NCBI RefSeq assembly: GCF_013177295.1
Contig: NZ_CP053642.1
Location: forward strand, 1,054,001 to 1,118,000
Reading direction: 5' to 3'
DNA from: Actinomyces marmotae
GTDB lineage: Bacteria; Actinomycetota; Actinomycetes; Actinomycetales; Actinomycetaceae
Length of the DNA: 64,000 nt
Positions within the stretch are counted from its first letter, which is position 1. Every line of letters starts with the position of its first letter. The translations under genes were made by a program, and so were the position numbers. Positions 52,091-61,131 of the stretch are shown piece after piece. The notes below the pieces were generated by a model that saw only the letters and a list, made by a program, of their open reading frames with translations, was not told the DNA's origin and ran no database searches.

Positions 52091-53775
52091 GCCCTCCGCC
52101 GCCCCCGACTCCCGCCGTCCCGCGACTCCTCGCCGTATGGGTCCCCGACTGGCCCGTCGTCGCCCTCACCCTCCAGGGGCGCGATCAGGCTCGGGCCCGC
52201 CGGGGATCCGGGCGGACCCCGCCCGATCCGGCCACCGGGCCCGTCGCCGTCATCGGCGCTCGGGGCGTCATCGCCGCCTCCCCAGCGGCCAGGGCCGCCG
52301 GCGTGGGCGTCGGGATGCGCCTGCGCCTGGCCCGATCCCTGTGCCCCGGCCTGGCCGTCATCCCCCCGCACCCCGAGCAGGAGGCTCGCGCCTTTGAGGA
52401 TGTCATGGAGGCCCTGACCGCCGTCCTCGCCGACCCCTCGGTCATGCGGCCCGGCCTGGCCCTGTCCGGCGCTCGCGGCCCCGCCGCCTGGGCCGGGGGA
52501 GAGGAGCCCCTCGCCGAGGCTGTCGTCGAGGCAGTCGCCCAGGGGGCCGGCGTCGAGTGCCAGGTCGGCATCGCCGACTCCCTCCTCGGGGCCGTCCTCG
52601 CCGCCAGGCGCGGCATCATCGTCTCCCCCGGCGCCACCGCCGAATTCCTGTCCCCCTGGCCGATGTCCTCCGCCCTGACTGCCGTGTCCTCCCGCGCGGC
52701 GGGGCAGGAGGCCAGGGCCGTCATCGAGACGCTCTCGCGCCTGGGCGTCCACCGCCTGGGGGATCTGGCCCGCCTCCCGCGCCGGGATATAACCGCGCGA
52801 TTCGGGCTCACCGGGGAGCGCCTCCACCTCCTGGCCAGCGCCGAGGCGCGCGACGCCCCCCGGGCTCCGCGCCCCCGGGCGGGCCTCGGCGTCGAGGAGC
52901 GCCCCGATCCGCCCATCGAGCGGGCCGATGCCGCCGCCTTCGCGGCCCGCGCCCTTGCCGAGCGCCTGGCCGCCCGCCTGGCGGGCGCGGGCCTCGGCGC
53001 GGGGCGGCTCCTCATCGAGGCCGCCTGCGAGGACGGCTCCGAGCTCGCCCGCTCCTGGATGCTCGACTCCTTCCCCGACCCCTCCTGGACCACGGACCGA
53101 GTCCGCTGGCAGATCGAGGGCTGGCTGGCTGGCCGCTCCGGCCGCCCGCCGGCCGCGCCCCTGACCCTCCTGCGCCTGACCGCTCTTGAGCCCGTCGTCG
53201 CCGGCGCCTACCCGGAGGGGCTGTGGGGAGCCCCAGGCGAGCGGGGGCGGCGCCTCGCCCGCAGAGCCGCCGAGCGCGTCGAGTCCCTCCTCGGGGCCGG
53301 TGGGGTGCTGACCCCCCGCCTCGTCCCCGGGCGGGACCCGCGCTCCCGCGCCCGCCTCATCGGCTGGGATGAGCCGCCCGCCGGGCCCTCCTCGCTGGGG
53401 CGCCCGGGCGGCGCCGCGCGCGAGGGGGCGCCGCCCTGGGCCGGGATGCTCCCGGAGCCGAGCCCCGCCACCGTCCCCTGCCACCGAGTGCCCGCGATCC
53501 TCGCCGATGCCACGGGGGAGGAGATCGGCGTCGACGCCCAGGGGATCCTCGACGGCGCTCCCGCCACCATCCGCATCGGGGAGCCGGGGGGCCCGGCCTC
53601 GGAGTGGGACGGGAGCGATGAGGTCCTGGCCTGGGCCGGGCCCTGGGCCATCGACGAGGGCTGGTGGGGGCCCGGCGCCCACCGGCGCGCCTACCTTCAG
53701 GTGACCCGCCGCTGCGGCCCTCCCCTGCTCCTGGAGCGCTCCGGGAGGTGGTGGCTCGACGCCGTCTACGACTGA
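52087..53775 (+). CDS. imuB: ImuB-like Y-family DNA polymerase homologue, catalytically degenerate
   Basis: A 562-residue Y-family polymerase homologue thought to act as the scaffold of the mutasome, linking the sliding clamp and DnaE2. The N-terminus LLAVWVPDWPVVALTL and the later LALSGARGPAAW stand where active polymerases have their metal-binding acidic residues, and the acidic residues are missing. The helix-hairpin-helix-like RLGVHRLGDLARLPRRDITARFG (about residue 240) and the little-finger region follow. The C-terminal 100 residues are typical ImuB. Translationally coupled to imuA and convergent with the PAP2 gene. Confidence 0.9.
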   Translation: MSPPPPPTPAVPRLLAVWVPDWPVVALTLQGRDQARARRGSGRTPPDPATGPVAVIGARGVIAASPAARAAGVGVGMRLRLARSLCPGLAVIPPHPEQEARAFEDVMEALTAVLADPSVMRPGLALSGARGPAAWAGGEEPLAEAVVEAVAQGAGVECQVGIADSLLGAVLAARRGIIVSPGATAEFLSPWPMSSALTAVSSRAAGQEARAVIETLSRLGVHRLGDLARLPRRDITARFGLTGERLHLLASAEARDAPRAPRPRAGLGVEERPDPPIERADAAAFAARALAERLAARLAGAGLGAGRLLIEAACEDGSELARSWMLDSFPDPSWTTDRVRWQIEGWLAGRSGRPPAAPLTLLRLTALEPVVAGAYPEGLWGAPGERGRRLARRAAERVESLLGAGGVLTPRLVPGRDPRSRARLIGWDEPPAGPSSLGRPGGAAREGAPPWAGMLPEPSPATVPCHRVPAILADATGEEIGVDAQGILDGAPATIRIGEPGGPASEWDGSDEVLAWAGPWAIDEGWWGPGAHRRAYLQVTRRCGPPLLLERSGRWWLDAVYD

Positions 53776-53806
53776 CTGTGAGGGGCCGTGACCGGCCGGG
53801 GCGGGC

Positions 53807-54541
53807 CTACGAGCGGGCGCTGGCGCGGCGCGACCGCCGACGGCTGAGCGCGATGACCAAGAGCGCCGTGGCGCACGCCCATGCCAGTCCCAGGGCCCAG
53901 CCCGCCAGGATCTCCGTGAGGCGGTGGTAGCCGAGGTAGGCGCGGGAGGCGCCCACGGCGGCCGTGACCACCAGGGCCGCCGCCACGGCGCCCGCCCGCG
54001 CTGTCCGCGAAGCCGCTGAGATGAGGACGAACCCCGCCAGAAGAGCCATGAGAGCCGCGGTGTTGAGGGAGTGCCCCGAGGGGAAGGCCGTGGTGCGCGG
54101 GGGCGGGCCCAGGCGGAACTCGGCGCCCAGGCGCGGGCGGTTGAAGACTCCCTTGAGCACGAGGGTGAGGATGGACGCGCCGCTCATGGAGGCCACCAGG
54201 GTGACCGCCTGCGCCCGAAGCCCCCGCAGGGCCAGCGCGGAAGCGATCGCCGCGGTGAGGAGTGTCAGGCCGATCGTCCCTCCCACGTGGGTGAGGGACC
54301 AGGCGAGGGGCGTGAGCGCGGGGGTGCGCAGCGAGGCCGTCCGCCTGGCCGCCCACAGGTCGATGGCCAGGCTCCGGCCGGGGGCGCCCGTGCCGGCGCG
54401 CCCGCCTGCGTCGACAGCGAGCGTGGCGACCGCCATGACGGTGAAGACGGCGAGCGCCACCGCCATCGTCCAGGCGAGGGCCCGACTGGACGGCAGGGAC
54501 CGCGACGTTGGCCCGGGGAGCACCGGTGATGAGAATCGCAC
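53807..54541 (-). CDS. PAP2 superfamily membrane phosphatase
   Basis: A 244-residue lipid-phosphate phosphatase-like protein with about six membrane helices. The three PAP2 motifs are present: KGVFNRPRL, FPSGHSLNTA and SRAYLGYHRLTEILAGW. Likely substrates are undecaprenyl or phosphatidyl phosphates at the membrane face. The GTG start has TAGGAT six bases upstream and no Shine-Dalgarno, so the mRNA is probably leaderless. It sits between imuB and the amino acid permease, transcribed opposite to the mutasome genes. Confidence 0.91.
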   Translation of the reverse strand: MRFSSPVLPGPTSRSLPSSRALAWTMAVALAVFTVMAVATLAVDAGGRAGTGAPGRSLAIDLWAARRTASLRTPALTPLAWSLTHVGGTIGLTLLTAAIASALALRGLRAQAVTLVASMSGASILTLVLKGVFNRPRLGAEFRLGPPPRTTAFPSGHSLNTAALMALLAGFVLISAASRTARAGAVAAALVVTAAVGASRAYLGYHRLTEILAGWALGLAWACATALLVIALSRRRSRRASARS

Positions 54542-54547
54542 GAGGTC

Positions 54548-54553
54548 ATCCTA
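54548..54553 (-). promoter_or_regulatory. -10 box of the leaderless PAP2 gene
   Basis: TAGGAT, then six bases, then GTG on the minus strand. Confidence 0.5.
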
Positions 54554-54642
54554 GGGGCGCGCTGCGCGGACGCCGTGGGAGCCCACGGGACGCTCGCCGT
54601 CCCGGCGGGCTGCTCGGCGTCGCGCGGGGCGCCGCTGCCCCG

Positions 54643-56124
54643 CTACTCCCGGCCCAGGTCCGCCTGCGCGGGGTCCACGGTGGGGGCGTGGGTGACGATC
54701 TTGTGGCCCCACCACAGGGCCAGGAACACCGGGATGCCGATGTAGGGCATGAGGATCTTTCCCAGGGAGTCCCCACTGGTGATCGGCCCGTAGGCCTGCC
54801 CGATGATGATGGCGATGCAGGCCAGCAGGGCCACGATGGCGCCCGCGGGGAAGAACCGGGCCCGGTAGGGCAGGTCGGTCAGCGGGCGGCCCTGCGCCTT
54901 GAGGGCCATGCGGAAGCGCCAGTGGCACCAGGAGATGCCCGCCCAGGTGATGAAGCCCGCCAGGGCGGACAGGGTGAGCAGGAACTCGTAGGCGGCGCCG
55001 TCACCGACGAGGGAGGTGATGAAGCCCGCCAGGCCCACGAGGGTCGTGGCCACGAGTGCGTTCATCGGCACCTGGTGGGAGGACAGGCGCGTGAGGAAGC
55101 GCGGGGCGTGCCCGCGCTCGGCCAGCGCGAAGAGCATCCGGGTGGAGGAGTACAGGCCGGAGGTGCCCGCTGAGAGCACGGAGGTGAGGATGATCGCGTT
55201 GATGACCGAGGCGGCCCCCAGGATGCCCGCCCGCTCGAAGACGAGAGTGAAGGGGGACACCGAGATATTGGACTCCGAGGAGTCGAGCAGATTGGGGTCG
55301 GTGTAGGGGATGAGGAAGCCGATGACGGCGATCGCCCCGATGTAGAACAGCAGGATGCGCCAGAAGATCGTGCGGATGGCGCGGGGGATGGTGCGCTCGG
55401 GGTTCTCCGCCTCGCCCGCGGCCGTCCCGATGAGCTCGGTGCCCTGGAAGGAGTAGCCGGCCACGAGGAGGACGAGGAGGATCCCCTTGCCGCCGCCCAC
55501 GAAGGGCGCCTCGCCCGTGGTCCAGTTCGCCGTGCCCGGGCTGGGGCCGCCCAGGATCCCGGCGATCATCGCCGTGCCGAGGATGAGGAAGGCGACGACG
55601 GCGACCACCTTGATCGAGGCGAAGAGGAACTCGGACTCCCCGTAGGCGCGGGCGCTCAGGGCGTTGATGGTGAACAGGATGGCGAGGAAGAGGGCTGACC
55701 AGACCAGGGAGGGGACGTCGGGCAGCCAGTACTTCATCACCAGCGCCGCCGCCACGAGCTCGGCGGCCACGGTGATCGCCCAGTTGAACCAGTAGTTCCA
55801 GCCGATCGCGAAGCCGAAGGAGCGGGAGACGAAGCGCGTCCCGTACTCGCCGAAGGAGCCGGCCACCGGTAGGTAGGCGGCCATCTCGCCCAGGGACTGC
55901 ATGATGAGCCACACCATGATGCCGACGGCGGCGTAGGCCACGAGCGCGCCGCCGGGGCCCGCCTGGGAGATGGTGGCGCCGGAGGCGACGAACAGGCCGG
56001 TGCCGATCGCACCACCGATCGAGATCATGGTGAGGTGGCGGCTGAGCAGGCTGCGGCGCAGTTCCTGGGGCTCGCCCCGCTCTCCGTCAGGGGCTGCGGC
56101 GCCCGCGGGCTGGGAATCGGTCAT
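54643..56124 (-). CDS. Amino acid permease (LysP/GABA permease group of the APC family)
   Basis: A 493-residue amino acid/proton symporter with 12 predicted membrane helices. Family motifs are RRSLLSRHLTMISIGGAIGTGLFVASG at the start of helix 1, GSFGEYGTRFVSRSFGFAIGWNYWFNW, and YSFQGTELIGTAAGEAENPERTIPRAI after helix 6. The sequence is closest in pattern to lysine-type permeases (LysP), but the substrate is uncertain. AGGA lies before the ATG at about six bases. Divergent from dnaE2. Confidence 0.92.
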   Translation of the reverse strand: MTDSQPAGAAAPDGERGEPQELRRSLLSRHLTMISIGGAIGTGLFVASGATISQAGPGGALVAYAAVGIMVWLIMQSLGEMAAYLPVAGSFGEYGTRFVSRSFGFAIGWNYWFNWAITVAAELVAAALVMKYWLPDVPSLVWSALFLAILFTINALSARAYGESEFLFASIKVVAVVAFLILGTAMIAGILGGPSPGTANWTTGEAPFVGGGKGILLVLLVAGYSFQGTELIGTAAGEAENPERTIPRAIRTIFWRILLFYIGAIAVIGFLIPYTDPNLLDSSESNISVSPFTLVFERAGILGAASVINAIILTSVLSAGTSGLYSSTRMLFALAERGHAPRFLTRLSSHQVPMNALVATTLVGLAGFITSLVGDGAAYEFLLTLSALAGFITWAGISWCHWRFRMALKAQGRPLTDLPYRARFFPAGAIVALLACIAIIIGQAYGPITSGDSLGKILMPYIGIPVFLALWWGHKIVTHAPTVDPAQADLGRE

Positions 56125-56275
56125 GCTGGATCCTGGATCGAGGTGGCGCGGCGCTCAGGGATGAGTCGCCGACATGAGGAATGCGGGCACAGTAACTACC
56201 CCGCGGGTGAACGACGGGGATTGTCTCACGTGGCTGCCTCAGGGGCGCCCGAGCGCCGTCCCGACTCGGGCACGC

Positions 56276-56281
56276 TATTCT
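56276..56281 (+). promoter_or_regulatory. -10 box of dnaE2
   Basis: TATTCT immediately abuts and overlaps the LexA-type box, so repressor binding would block RNA polymerase. Confidence 0.4.
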
Positions 56282-56295
56282 GTACACGTGTTCGA
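56280..56295. promoter_or_regulatory. Degenerate LexA-type SOS box upstream of dnaE2
   Basis: CTGTACACGTGTTCGA keeps the right half GTTCGA and part of the left half of the SOS consensus. The following leader, TGTTCGAATCCGCT and a GGGAGGAGG ribosome-binding site, closely copies that of imuA. Confidence 0.65.
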
Positions 56296-56321
56296 ATCCG
56301 CTGCTCGGGAGGAGGCCGCCC

Positions 56322-59300
56322 ATGCCGTCCGCGCACCGCTACGCCGAGCTCCACGCCCACTCGGCCTACTCCTTCCTCGACGGCGCAAACGAGCCCGCCG
56401 AGCTCCACGCCGCGGCCGCCGAGCTCGGCCTGGAGGCCCTGGCCCTGACCGATCACGACGGCATGCCCGGCATCGTCAAGCACGCCCAGGCCGGGCGGGC
56501 CCACGGAGTCCCCACCATCCACGGCGCCGAGCTCACCCTCGATGACGCCTCCCGCCTGCCGATCCTCGCGCGCGACCCCCGCGGGTACCGGCGCCTGGCC
56601 GCCGCCATCTCCCATCACAACCTCGCCGCCGGGCGGCGCGAGGAGCCGGCCCATCGCCTCCAGGACCTCGCCGCGGCCCTGGAGGGCGGGGGGATCCTGG
56701 CCCTGACCGGCACCGCCAACGGCCCCCTGCGCCGGGCCCTGGGGGACCCGCGCCGCCCCGCCGAGTGGAGCCTGGCGGCGGCTGACGCGGCCCTGGGGCG
56801 GCTCGTCGATCTCCTCGGGCCTGACGGCGTCGCCGTGGAGCTCGCGCTCGACGGGTCCTTCACCGACGCGCCGCTGACCGAGGCCCTGGGCTCCCTGGCC
56901 CGCGCCCACCGCCTGCCGCTCGTGGCCACCGGCGCCGCGCGCTGCGCCCGCCCGGCCGATTCCCACCTGGCCGATGTGCTCATCGCCACCCGCCTGGGCA
57001 CCGACCTGGACTCCGCGCGCGGACACCTGCCCGCCGTCGGCCGCCACCTGCGCGGCCCCGATCAGATGGCGCGCCTGCACCGCCGTGATCCGGCCGCCGT
57101 CGACGCCGCGGCGGATATCGGGGCGGACCTGGCCTTCGACCTCGCCCTCGTCGTCCCCGACCTGCCCATCCCACCCGTCCCCGAGGGGCACACCCCAGCC
57201 ACCTGGCTGCGCGAGCTCACCCGGCGCGGCGCCCTGGAGCGCTACGGCTCCCCCCGTGAGGAGCCCGAGGCTTGGAGGACCCTGGCCCACGAGCTCGACG
57301 TCATCGAGTCCCTCGGCTTCCCCGGCTACTTCCTCATCGTGCGCTCCATCGTCGACTTCTGCGCTGAGGCCGGCATCCTGTGCCAGGGGCGCGGCAGCGC
57401 CGCCAACTCGGCCGTCTGCTACGCCCTGGGCATTACGGCCGTGGACGCCGTGCGCCACCGGATGCTCTTCGAGCGCTTCCTGTCCCCGGGGCGCAGGGGG
57501 TACCCGGATATCGACCTGGATATCGAGGCCTGCCGCCGCGAGGAGGTCATCCAGCACGTCTACGCCCGCTACGGGCGCGAGCGCGCCGCCCAGGTCGCCA
57601 ACGTCATCTCCTACCGGCCGCGCTCGGCCGTGCGCGACGCTGCCCGGGCCCTGGGCCACCCCAGTGGGCTCCAGGACCGGTGGGCGGGCCTCATGGACCG
57701 CTGGTCCACCGTGCGCGCGGACCTGGCCGAGGGCGTGCCGGGCGGTGGGGGAGGTGCGGGCGACGGCGCCCCGGGAGGCGGTGACGGCATTCCCGACCAG
57801 GTCCTCGACGTCGCCGAGTCCCTCCTGCGCCTGCCCCGCCACCTGGGCGTCCATTCCGGCGGCATGGTCCTGGCTGACCGCCCCATCACCGAGGTCTGCC
57901 CCGTGCGCTGGGCCGCCATGGAGGGGCGCACCGTCCTGCAGTGGGACAAGGACGACTGCGCCGACGCCGGGCTGGTCAAGTTCGACTTGCTTGGCTTGGG
58001 GATGCTCACCGCGCTGCGCCTGGCCTTCACCAGCCTGGCCGCCCGTGGGGAGACCGTGCCCGAACTCGCGCCCGGGGGAGAGCTGCGCGCGGCGAAGGTC
58101 GGCCGCCCCTGGGACCTGCACACCCTGCCCGAGGAGGACCCGGCGGTCTACCGGCTCCTGCGCGCCGCGGACACCGTGGGCGTCTTCCAGGTTGAGTCGC
58201 GCGCGCAGATGGCCACCCTGCCGAGGCTGCGCCCCGAGACCTTCTACGACATCGTCGTCGAGGTCGCCCTCATCCGCCCCGGCCCCATCCAGGGCAACGC
58301 CGTGAGCCCCTACCTCCGGCGCCGGCTCGGCCGAGAGCCCATCACCTACCTTCACGACTCCCTCAAGCCTGCCCTGGCCAAGACCCTGGGCGTGCCCCTG
58401 TTCCAGGAGCAGCTCATGCGGATCGCCATCGACGCCGCCGGCTTCACCCCCGCCGAGGCCGACGCCCTGCGCCAGGCCATGGGCGCCAAGCGCTCGGCCG
58501 AGCGCATGGAGGCCCTGCGCGCCCGGCTCGTGGACGGCATGACGCGGCGCGGGGTAGGCCGGGCCGACGCCGAATCGGTCTTCGCCCAGCTCAAGGGCTT
58601 CGCGGACTTCGGCTTCCCCGAGTCTCACGCCTTCTCCTTCGCCTACCTCGTCTACGCCTCCGCCTGGCTCAAGGCCCGCCGGCCCGAGGACTTCTACGCC
58701 GGCGTCCTGGGCGCCCAGCCCATGGGCTTCTGGTCGCCCGCCACGCTCGTGGCCGACGCCCGCCGCCACGGGGTGCGCGTCCTGCCCGCCGACGTCAATG
58801 CCTCGGCGGTCGAGGCCGGGGTGGAGCAGCGCCCCGCGACGCCGGGCCCCGACTGGGAGCCCCTCACGCCCTCCCCGCACGCCCTGGCGCCCCTTGACGT
58901 CCACCCGGACCTGGCCGTGCGCCTCGGGCTGGGCGGCGTCAAAGGCCTGGGCGGAGCCGCTGAGCGGATCGTCGCCGAGCGCGCCGAGAACGGGCCCTTC
59001 ACGGACCTGGCGGACCTGGCCCGACGCGTGCGGCTGACGACGGCGAGGCTGGAGTCCCTGGCCGCTGCCGGGGCGCTGCGCTCACTCGGAGCGGATCGGC
59101 GCGAGGCCCTCTGGGCGGCGGGGGCGGTCTCCGGGGAGATGGGGCGGAGCCGCGCCTCCTCCCCGGGCGGGGCCTGGTCCCAGCCGCCGCTGCCGGGCAC
59201 CGCCGTCGGCGCGAGCGCGCCGGAGCTGACCCCGATGACCCCCGCGGAGGAGGCCGTCGCCGATATCCGGCTCACGGGGGTGTCCTCCTCGCGCTCCCCG

Positions 59301-59645
59301 ATGGCCCTCGCGCGCCCCGCGCTGGCGGCCGACGGCATCCTCACGATAGCCGAGGTGGCGCGCCGGGCGGGCCAGCGGGCGCGGGTGGCGGGGGTCGTCA
59401 CCCACCGGCAGCGCCCCCACACGGCGTCGGGGATGGTCTTCCTCAACCTGGAGGATGAGACCGGTTTGCTCAACGTCGTGTGCTCCGCGGGCATGTGGCG
59501 CCGCTACCGGGGGATCGGCCGGCGGGCCGGCGCTCTCGTGGTGCGCGGGATGGTGGAGGCCGACGACGGCGCGGTGGCCCTCATCGCCGAGCGACTGGAG
59601 GCCCTGGGCGGGATTGTGGCGCCGTCGAGCCGCGACTGGGCCTGA
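56322..59645 (+). CDS. dnaE2: Error-prone DNA polymerase DnaE2
   Basis: A 1,107-residue C-family polymerase that performs translesion synthesis with the ImuB scaffold. The N-terminal PHP domain starts YAELHAHSAYSFLDGAN and includes LALTDHDGMPGIV. The palm domain has GRGSAANSAVCYALGIT and the catalytic YPDIDLDIEA. Later come LPRHLGVHSGGMVLADRP and the helix-hairpin-helix region. The C-terminal OB domain reads VTHRQRPHTASGMVFLNLEDETG. The length is typical of DnaE2. GGGAGGAGG lies seven bases before the ATG. SOS induction is expected from the upstream box. Confidence 0.95.
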   Translation: MPSAHRYAELHAHSAYSFLDGANEPAELHAAAAELGLEALALTDHDGMPGIVKHAQAGRAHGVPTIHGAELTLDDASRLPILARDPRGYRRLAAAISHHNLAAGRREEPAHRLQDLAAALEGGGILALTGTANGPLRRALGDPRRPAEWSLAAADAALGRLVDLLGPDGVAVELALDGSFTDAPLTEALGSLARAHRLPLVATGAARCARPADSHLADVLIATRLGTDLDSARGHLPAVGRHLRGPDQMARLHRRDPAAVDAAADIGADLAFDLALVVPDLPIPPVPEGHTPATWLRELTRRGALERYGSPREEPEAWRTLAHELDVIESLGFPGYFLIVRSIVDFCAEAGILCQGRGSAANSAVCYALGITAVDAVRHRMLFERFLSPGRRGYPDIDLDIEACRREEVIQHVYARYGRERAAQVANVISYRPRSAVRDAARALGHPSGLQDRWAGLMDRWSTVRADLAEGVPGGGGGAGDGAPGGGDGIPDQVLDVAESLLRLPRHLGVHSGGMVLADRPITEVCPVRWAAMEGRTVLQWDKDDCADAGLVKFDLLGLGMLTALRLAFTSLAARGETVPELAPGGELRAAKVGRPWDLHTLPEEDPAVYRLLRAADTVGVFQVESRAQMATLPRLRPETFYDIVVEVALIRPGPIQGNAVSPYLRRRLGREPITYLHDSLKPALAKTLGVPLFQEQLMRIAIDAAGFTPAEADALRQAMGAKRSAERMEALRARLVDGMTRRGVGRADAESVFAQLKGFADFGFPESHAFSFAYLVYASAWLKARRPEDFYAGVLGAQPMGFWSPATLVADARRHGVRVLPADVNASAVEAGVEQRPATPGPDWEPLTPSPHALAPLDVHPDLAVRLGLGGVKGLGGAAERIVAERAENGPFTDLADLARRVRLTTARLESLAAAGALRSLGADRREALWAAGAVSGEMGRSRASSPGGAWSQPPLPGTAVGASAPELTPMTPAEEAVADIRLTGVSSSRSPMALARPALAADGILTIAEVARRAGQRARVAGVVTHRQRPHTASGMVFLNLEDETGLLNVVCSAGMWRRYRGIGRRAGALVVRGMVEADDGAVALIAERLEALGGIVAPSSRDWA

Positions 59646-59701
59646 ACCGGGCCTGCATCCAGGGCCCGAGGGCGATCGGGATGGGCGGGGCTCGGGCGCC
59701 C

Positions 59702-61075
59702 TCAGGGCTTCGCGCGGATCTCTGAGTAGGCGGGCAGTTCCCCAATGACCGGCGCATCCTTGACGTGGAGCTCGGAGTAGACCGACCAGGCGACGCTGAT
59801 GAGGGGGACGGCGATGACCGCGCCGAGCAGGCCCGCGGAGTAGGTGCCCACCGCCACGCCGATGATGACGACCACCGGGTGCAGTGAGACCTGCTTGCCC
59901 ATGATGAGGGGCTGGAGGATGTGCCCCTCGATCTGGCCGATGCCCGCCACGCCGAGGCACACGATGATCATCGTGAGGAAGCCCTTGGAGGCCAGGGCCA
60001 CGATCATGGCCACGACCATGGCCACCGGCGCGCCGAGCAGCGGGATGAAGGCGCCGATGAACACGAGCACGCCCAGGGGGGCGGCCAGGGGGATCCCGAT
60101 GAGCTGCAGGAAGATCCCCGCCATGATGCCGTCGGTGGCGGCCACGAGCACGGTGCCCCGGGCGTAGCCGGCGAAGGTGTACCAGCCGGCGCCGGCCGCG
60201 CGGTGGACGGGCTCGCGCAGGTGGGCGGGCAACTCGTTGAGGAACCAGCGCCACATGCGGCCCCCGGAGGCCAGGAAGAAGATCGTGCAGAACAGGGCCA
60301 GGGCGAGCACAGCGAAAACGTCGACGACGGCGCCCGCGTTGGCCAGGGCCTCGGAGACGAGGGTCGGCGCGTTGGTGCGCAGGTACTCCTGGCCCTTGAC
60401 GACGAGGCTGTGCACCTGGGCGAAGATCTGGTCCTCGGTCAGGTGCAGGGGCAGGGGGCCGTGCTCGAGGAAGTTGACGATCGTGTCGATGCCGGTGTTG
60501 AACTGGTCGGCGAGGCTGCCCCACTGATCCGTCACCGAGGTGATGACGTAGAACATGAGGCCGGCGACGACGCCGATGGCCACCCCGAGCGCGAGGAAGG
60601 TTGCCGCGTAGCGGGGCATGACGCGGGCGAAGAAGGTCACGAGGGGCTGTAGGAGGGTGGTGAACACGAGGGCGATGAACAGCCCGACGACCACCGGGAC
60701 GAGTTTGAAGGTCGCGAAGAAGACGAGGCTGATGATGATGAGGAGCCCCAGCCCCAGCCAGGCCGCGATCCCACCGCGCACGAGCCAATGGGGCAGGGCG
60801 TCCAGGACGGTGGGCCTGGAGGCCACGACGACGGTGGGTGGGGTGGCCGGATCCGCGGCGGCGGTCCTCTCGGCGCCCACCGACCCCTGGGCCCCCTCCT
60901 CCCGCGCGGCCCCGCCGGCCGGCGCGCGCCCGTGATCGACGGGATCGTGGGTCTGCGCGGTCATCGGCGCCGTGGTGCCCGCCGCGCCGGGGACGGCGGT
61001 GGCGCCGGGGGTGTCCGCGGCGTCGTCGGGGGCGTCTGGCGCGCCGTGGGGCGCTGGGTCTCGGGGACTCGTCAT
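59702..61075 (-). CDS. AI-2E family transporter (membrane exporter/antiporter)
   Basis: A 457-residue membrane protein of the AI-2E/PerM family. The first 95 residues are Ala/Pro/Asp-rich and disordered. About eight membrane helices follow, with the family's GIFLQLIGIPLAAPLGVLVFIGAFIPLLGAPVAM and the C-terminal GHILQPLIMGKQVSLHPVVVIIGVAVG. Family members export autoinducer-2 or act as sodium/proton antiporters; the substrate here is unknown. GAGG lies three to four bases before the ATG, a tight spacing. Divergent from the mutarotase gene. Confidence 0.91.
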   Translation of the reverse strand: MTSPRDPAPHGAPDAPDDAADTPGATAVPGAAGTTAPMTAQTHDPVDHGRAPAGGAAREEGAQGSVGAERTAAADPATPPTVVVASRPTVLDALPHWLVRGGIAAWLGLGLLIIISLVFFATFKLVPVVVGLFIALVFTTLLQPLVTFFARVMPRYAATFLALGVAIGVVAGLMFYVITSVTDQWGSLADQFNTGIDTIVNFLEHGPLPLHLTEDQIFAQVHSLVVKGQEYLRTNAPTLVSEALANAGAVVDVFAVLALALFCTIFFLASGGRMWRWFLNELPAHLREPVHRAAGAGWYTFAGYARGTVLVAATDGIMAGIFLQLIGIPLAAPLGVLVFIGAFIPLLGAPVAMVVAMIVALASKGFLTMIIVCLGVAGIGQIEGHILQPLIMGKQVSLHPVVVIIGVAVGTYSAGLLGAVIAVPLISVAWSVYSELHVKDAPVIGELPAYSEIRAKP

Positions 61076-61119
61076 GATCCTCGCGTCTCGCTCTCACTGA
61101 CGGTTCCCGGCCAGCCTAC

Positions 61120-61125
61120 TAGCGT
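61120..61125 (+). promoter_or_regulatory. -10 box of the leaderless mutarotase gene
   Basis: TAGCGT, then six bases, then ATG at 61132. Confidence 0.5.
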
Positions 61126-61131
61126 GGAACC

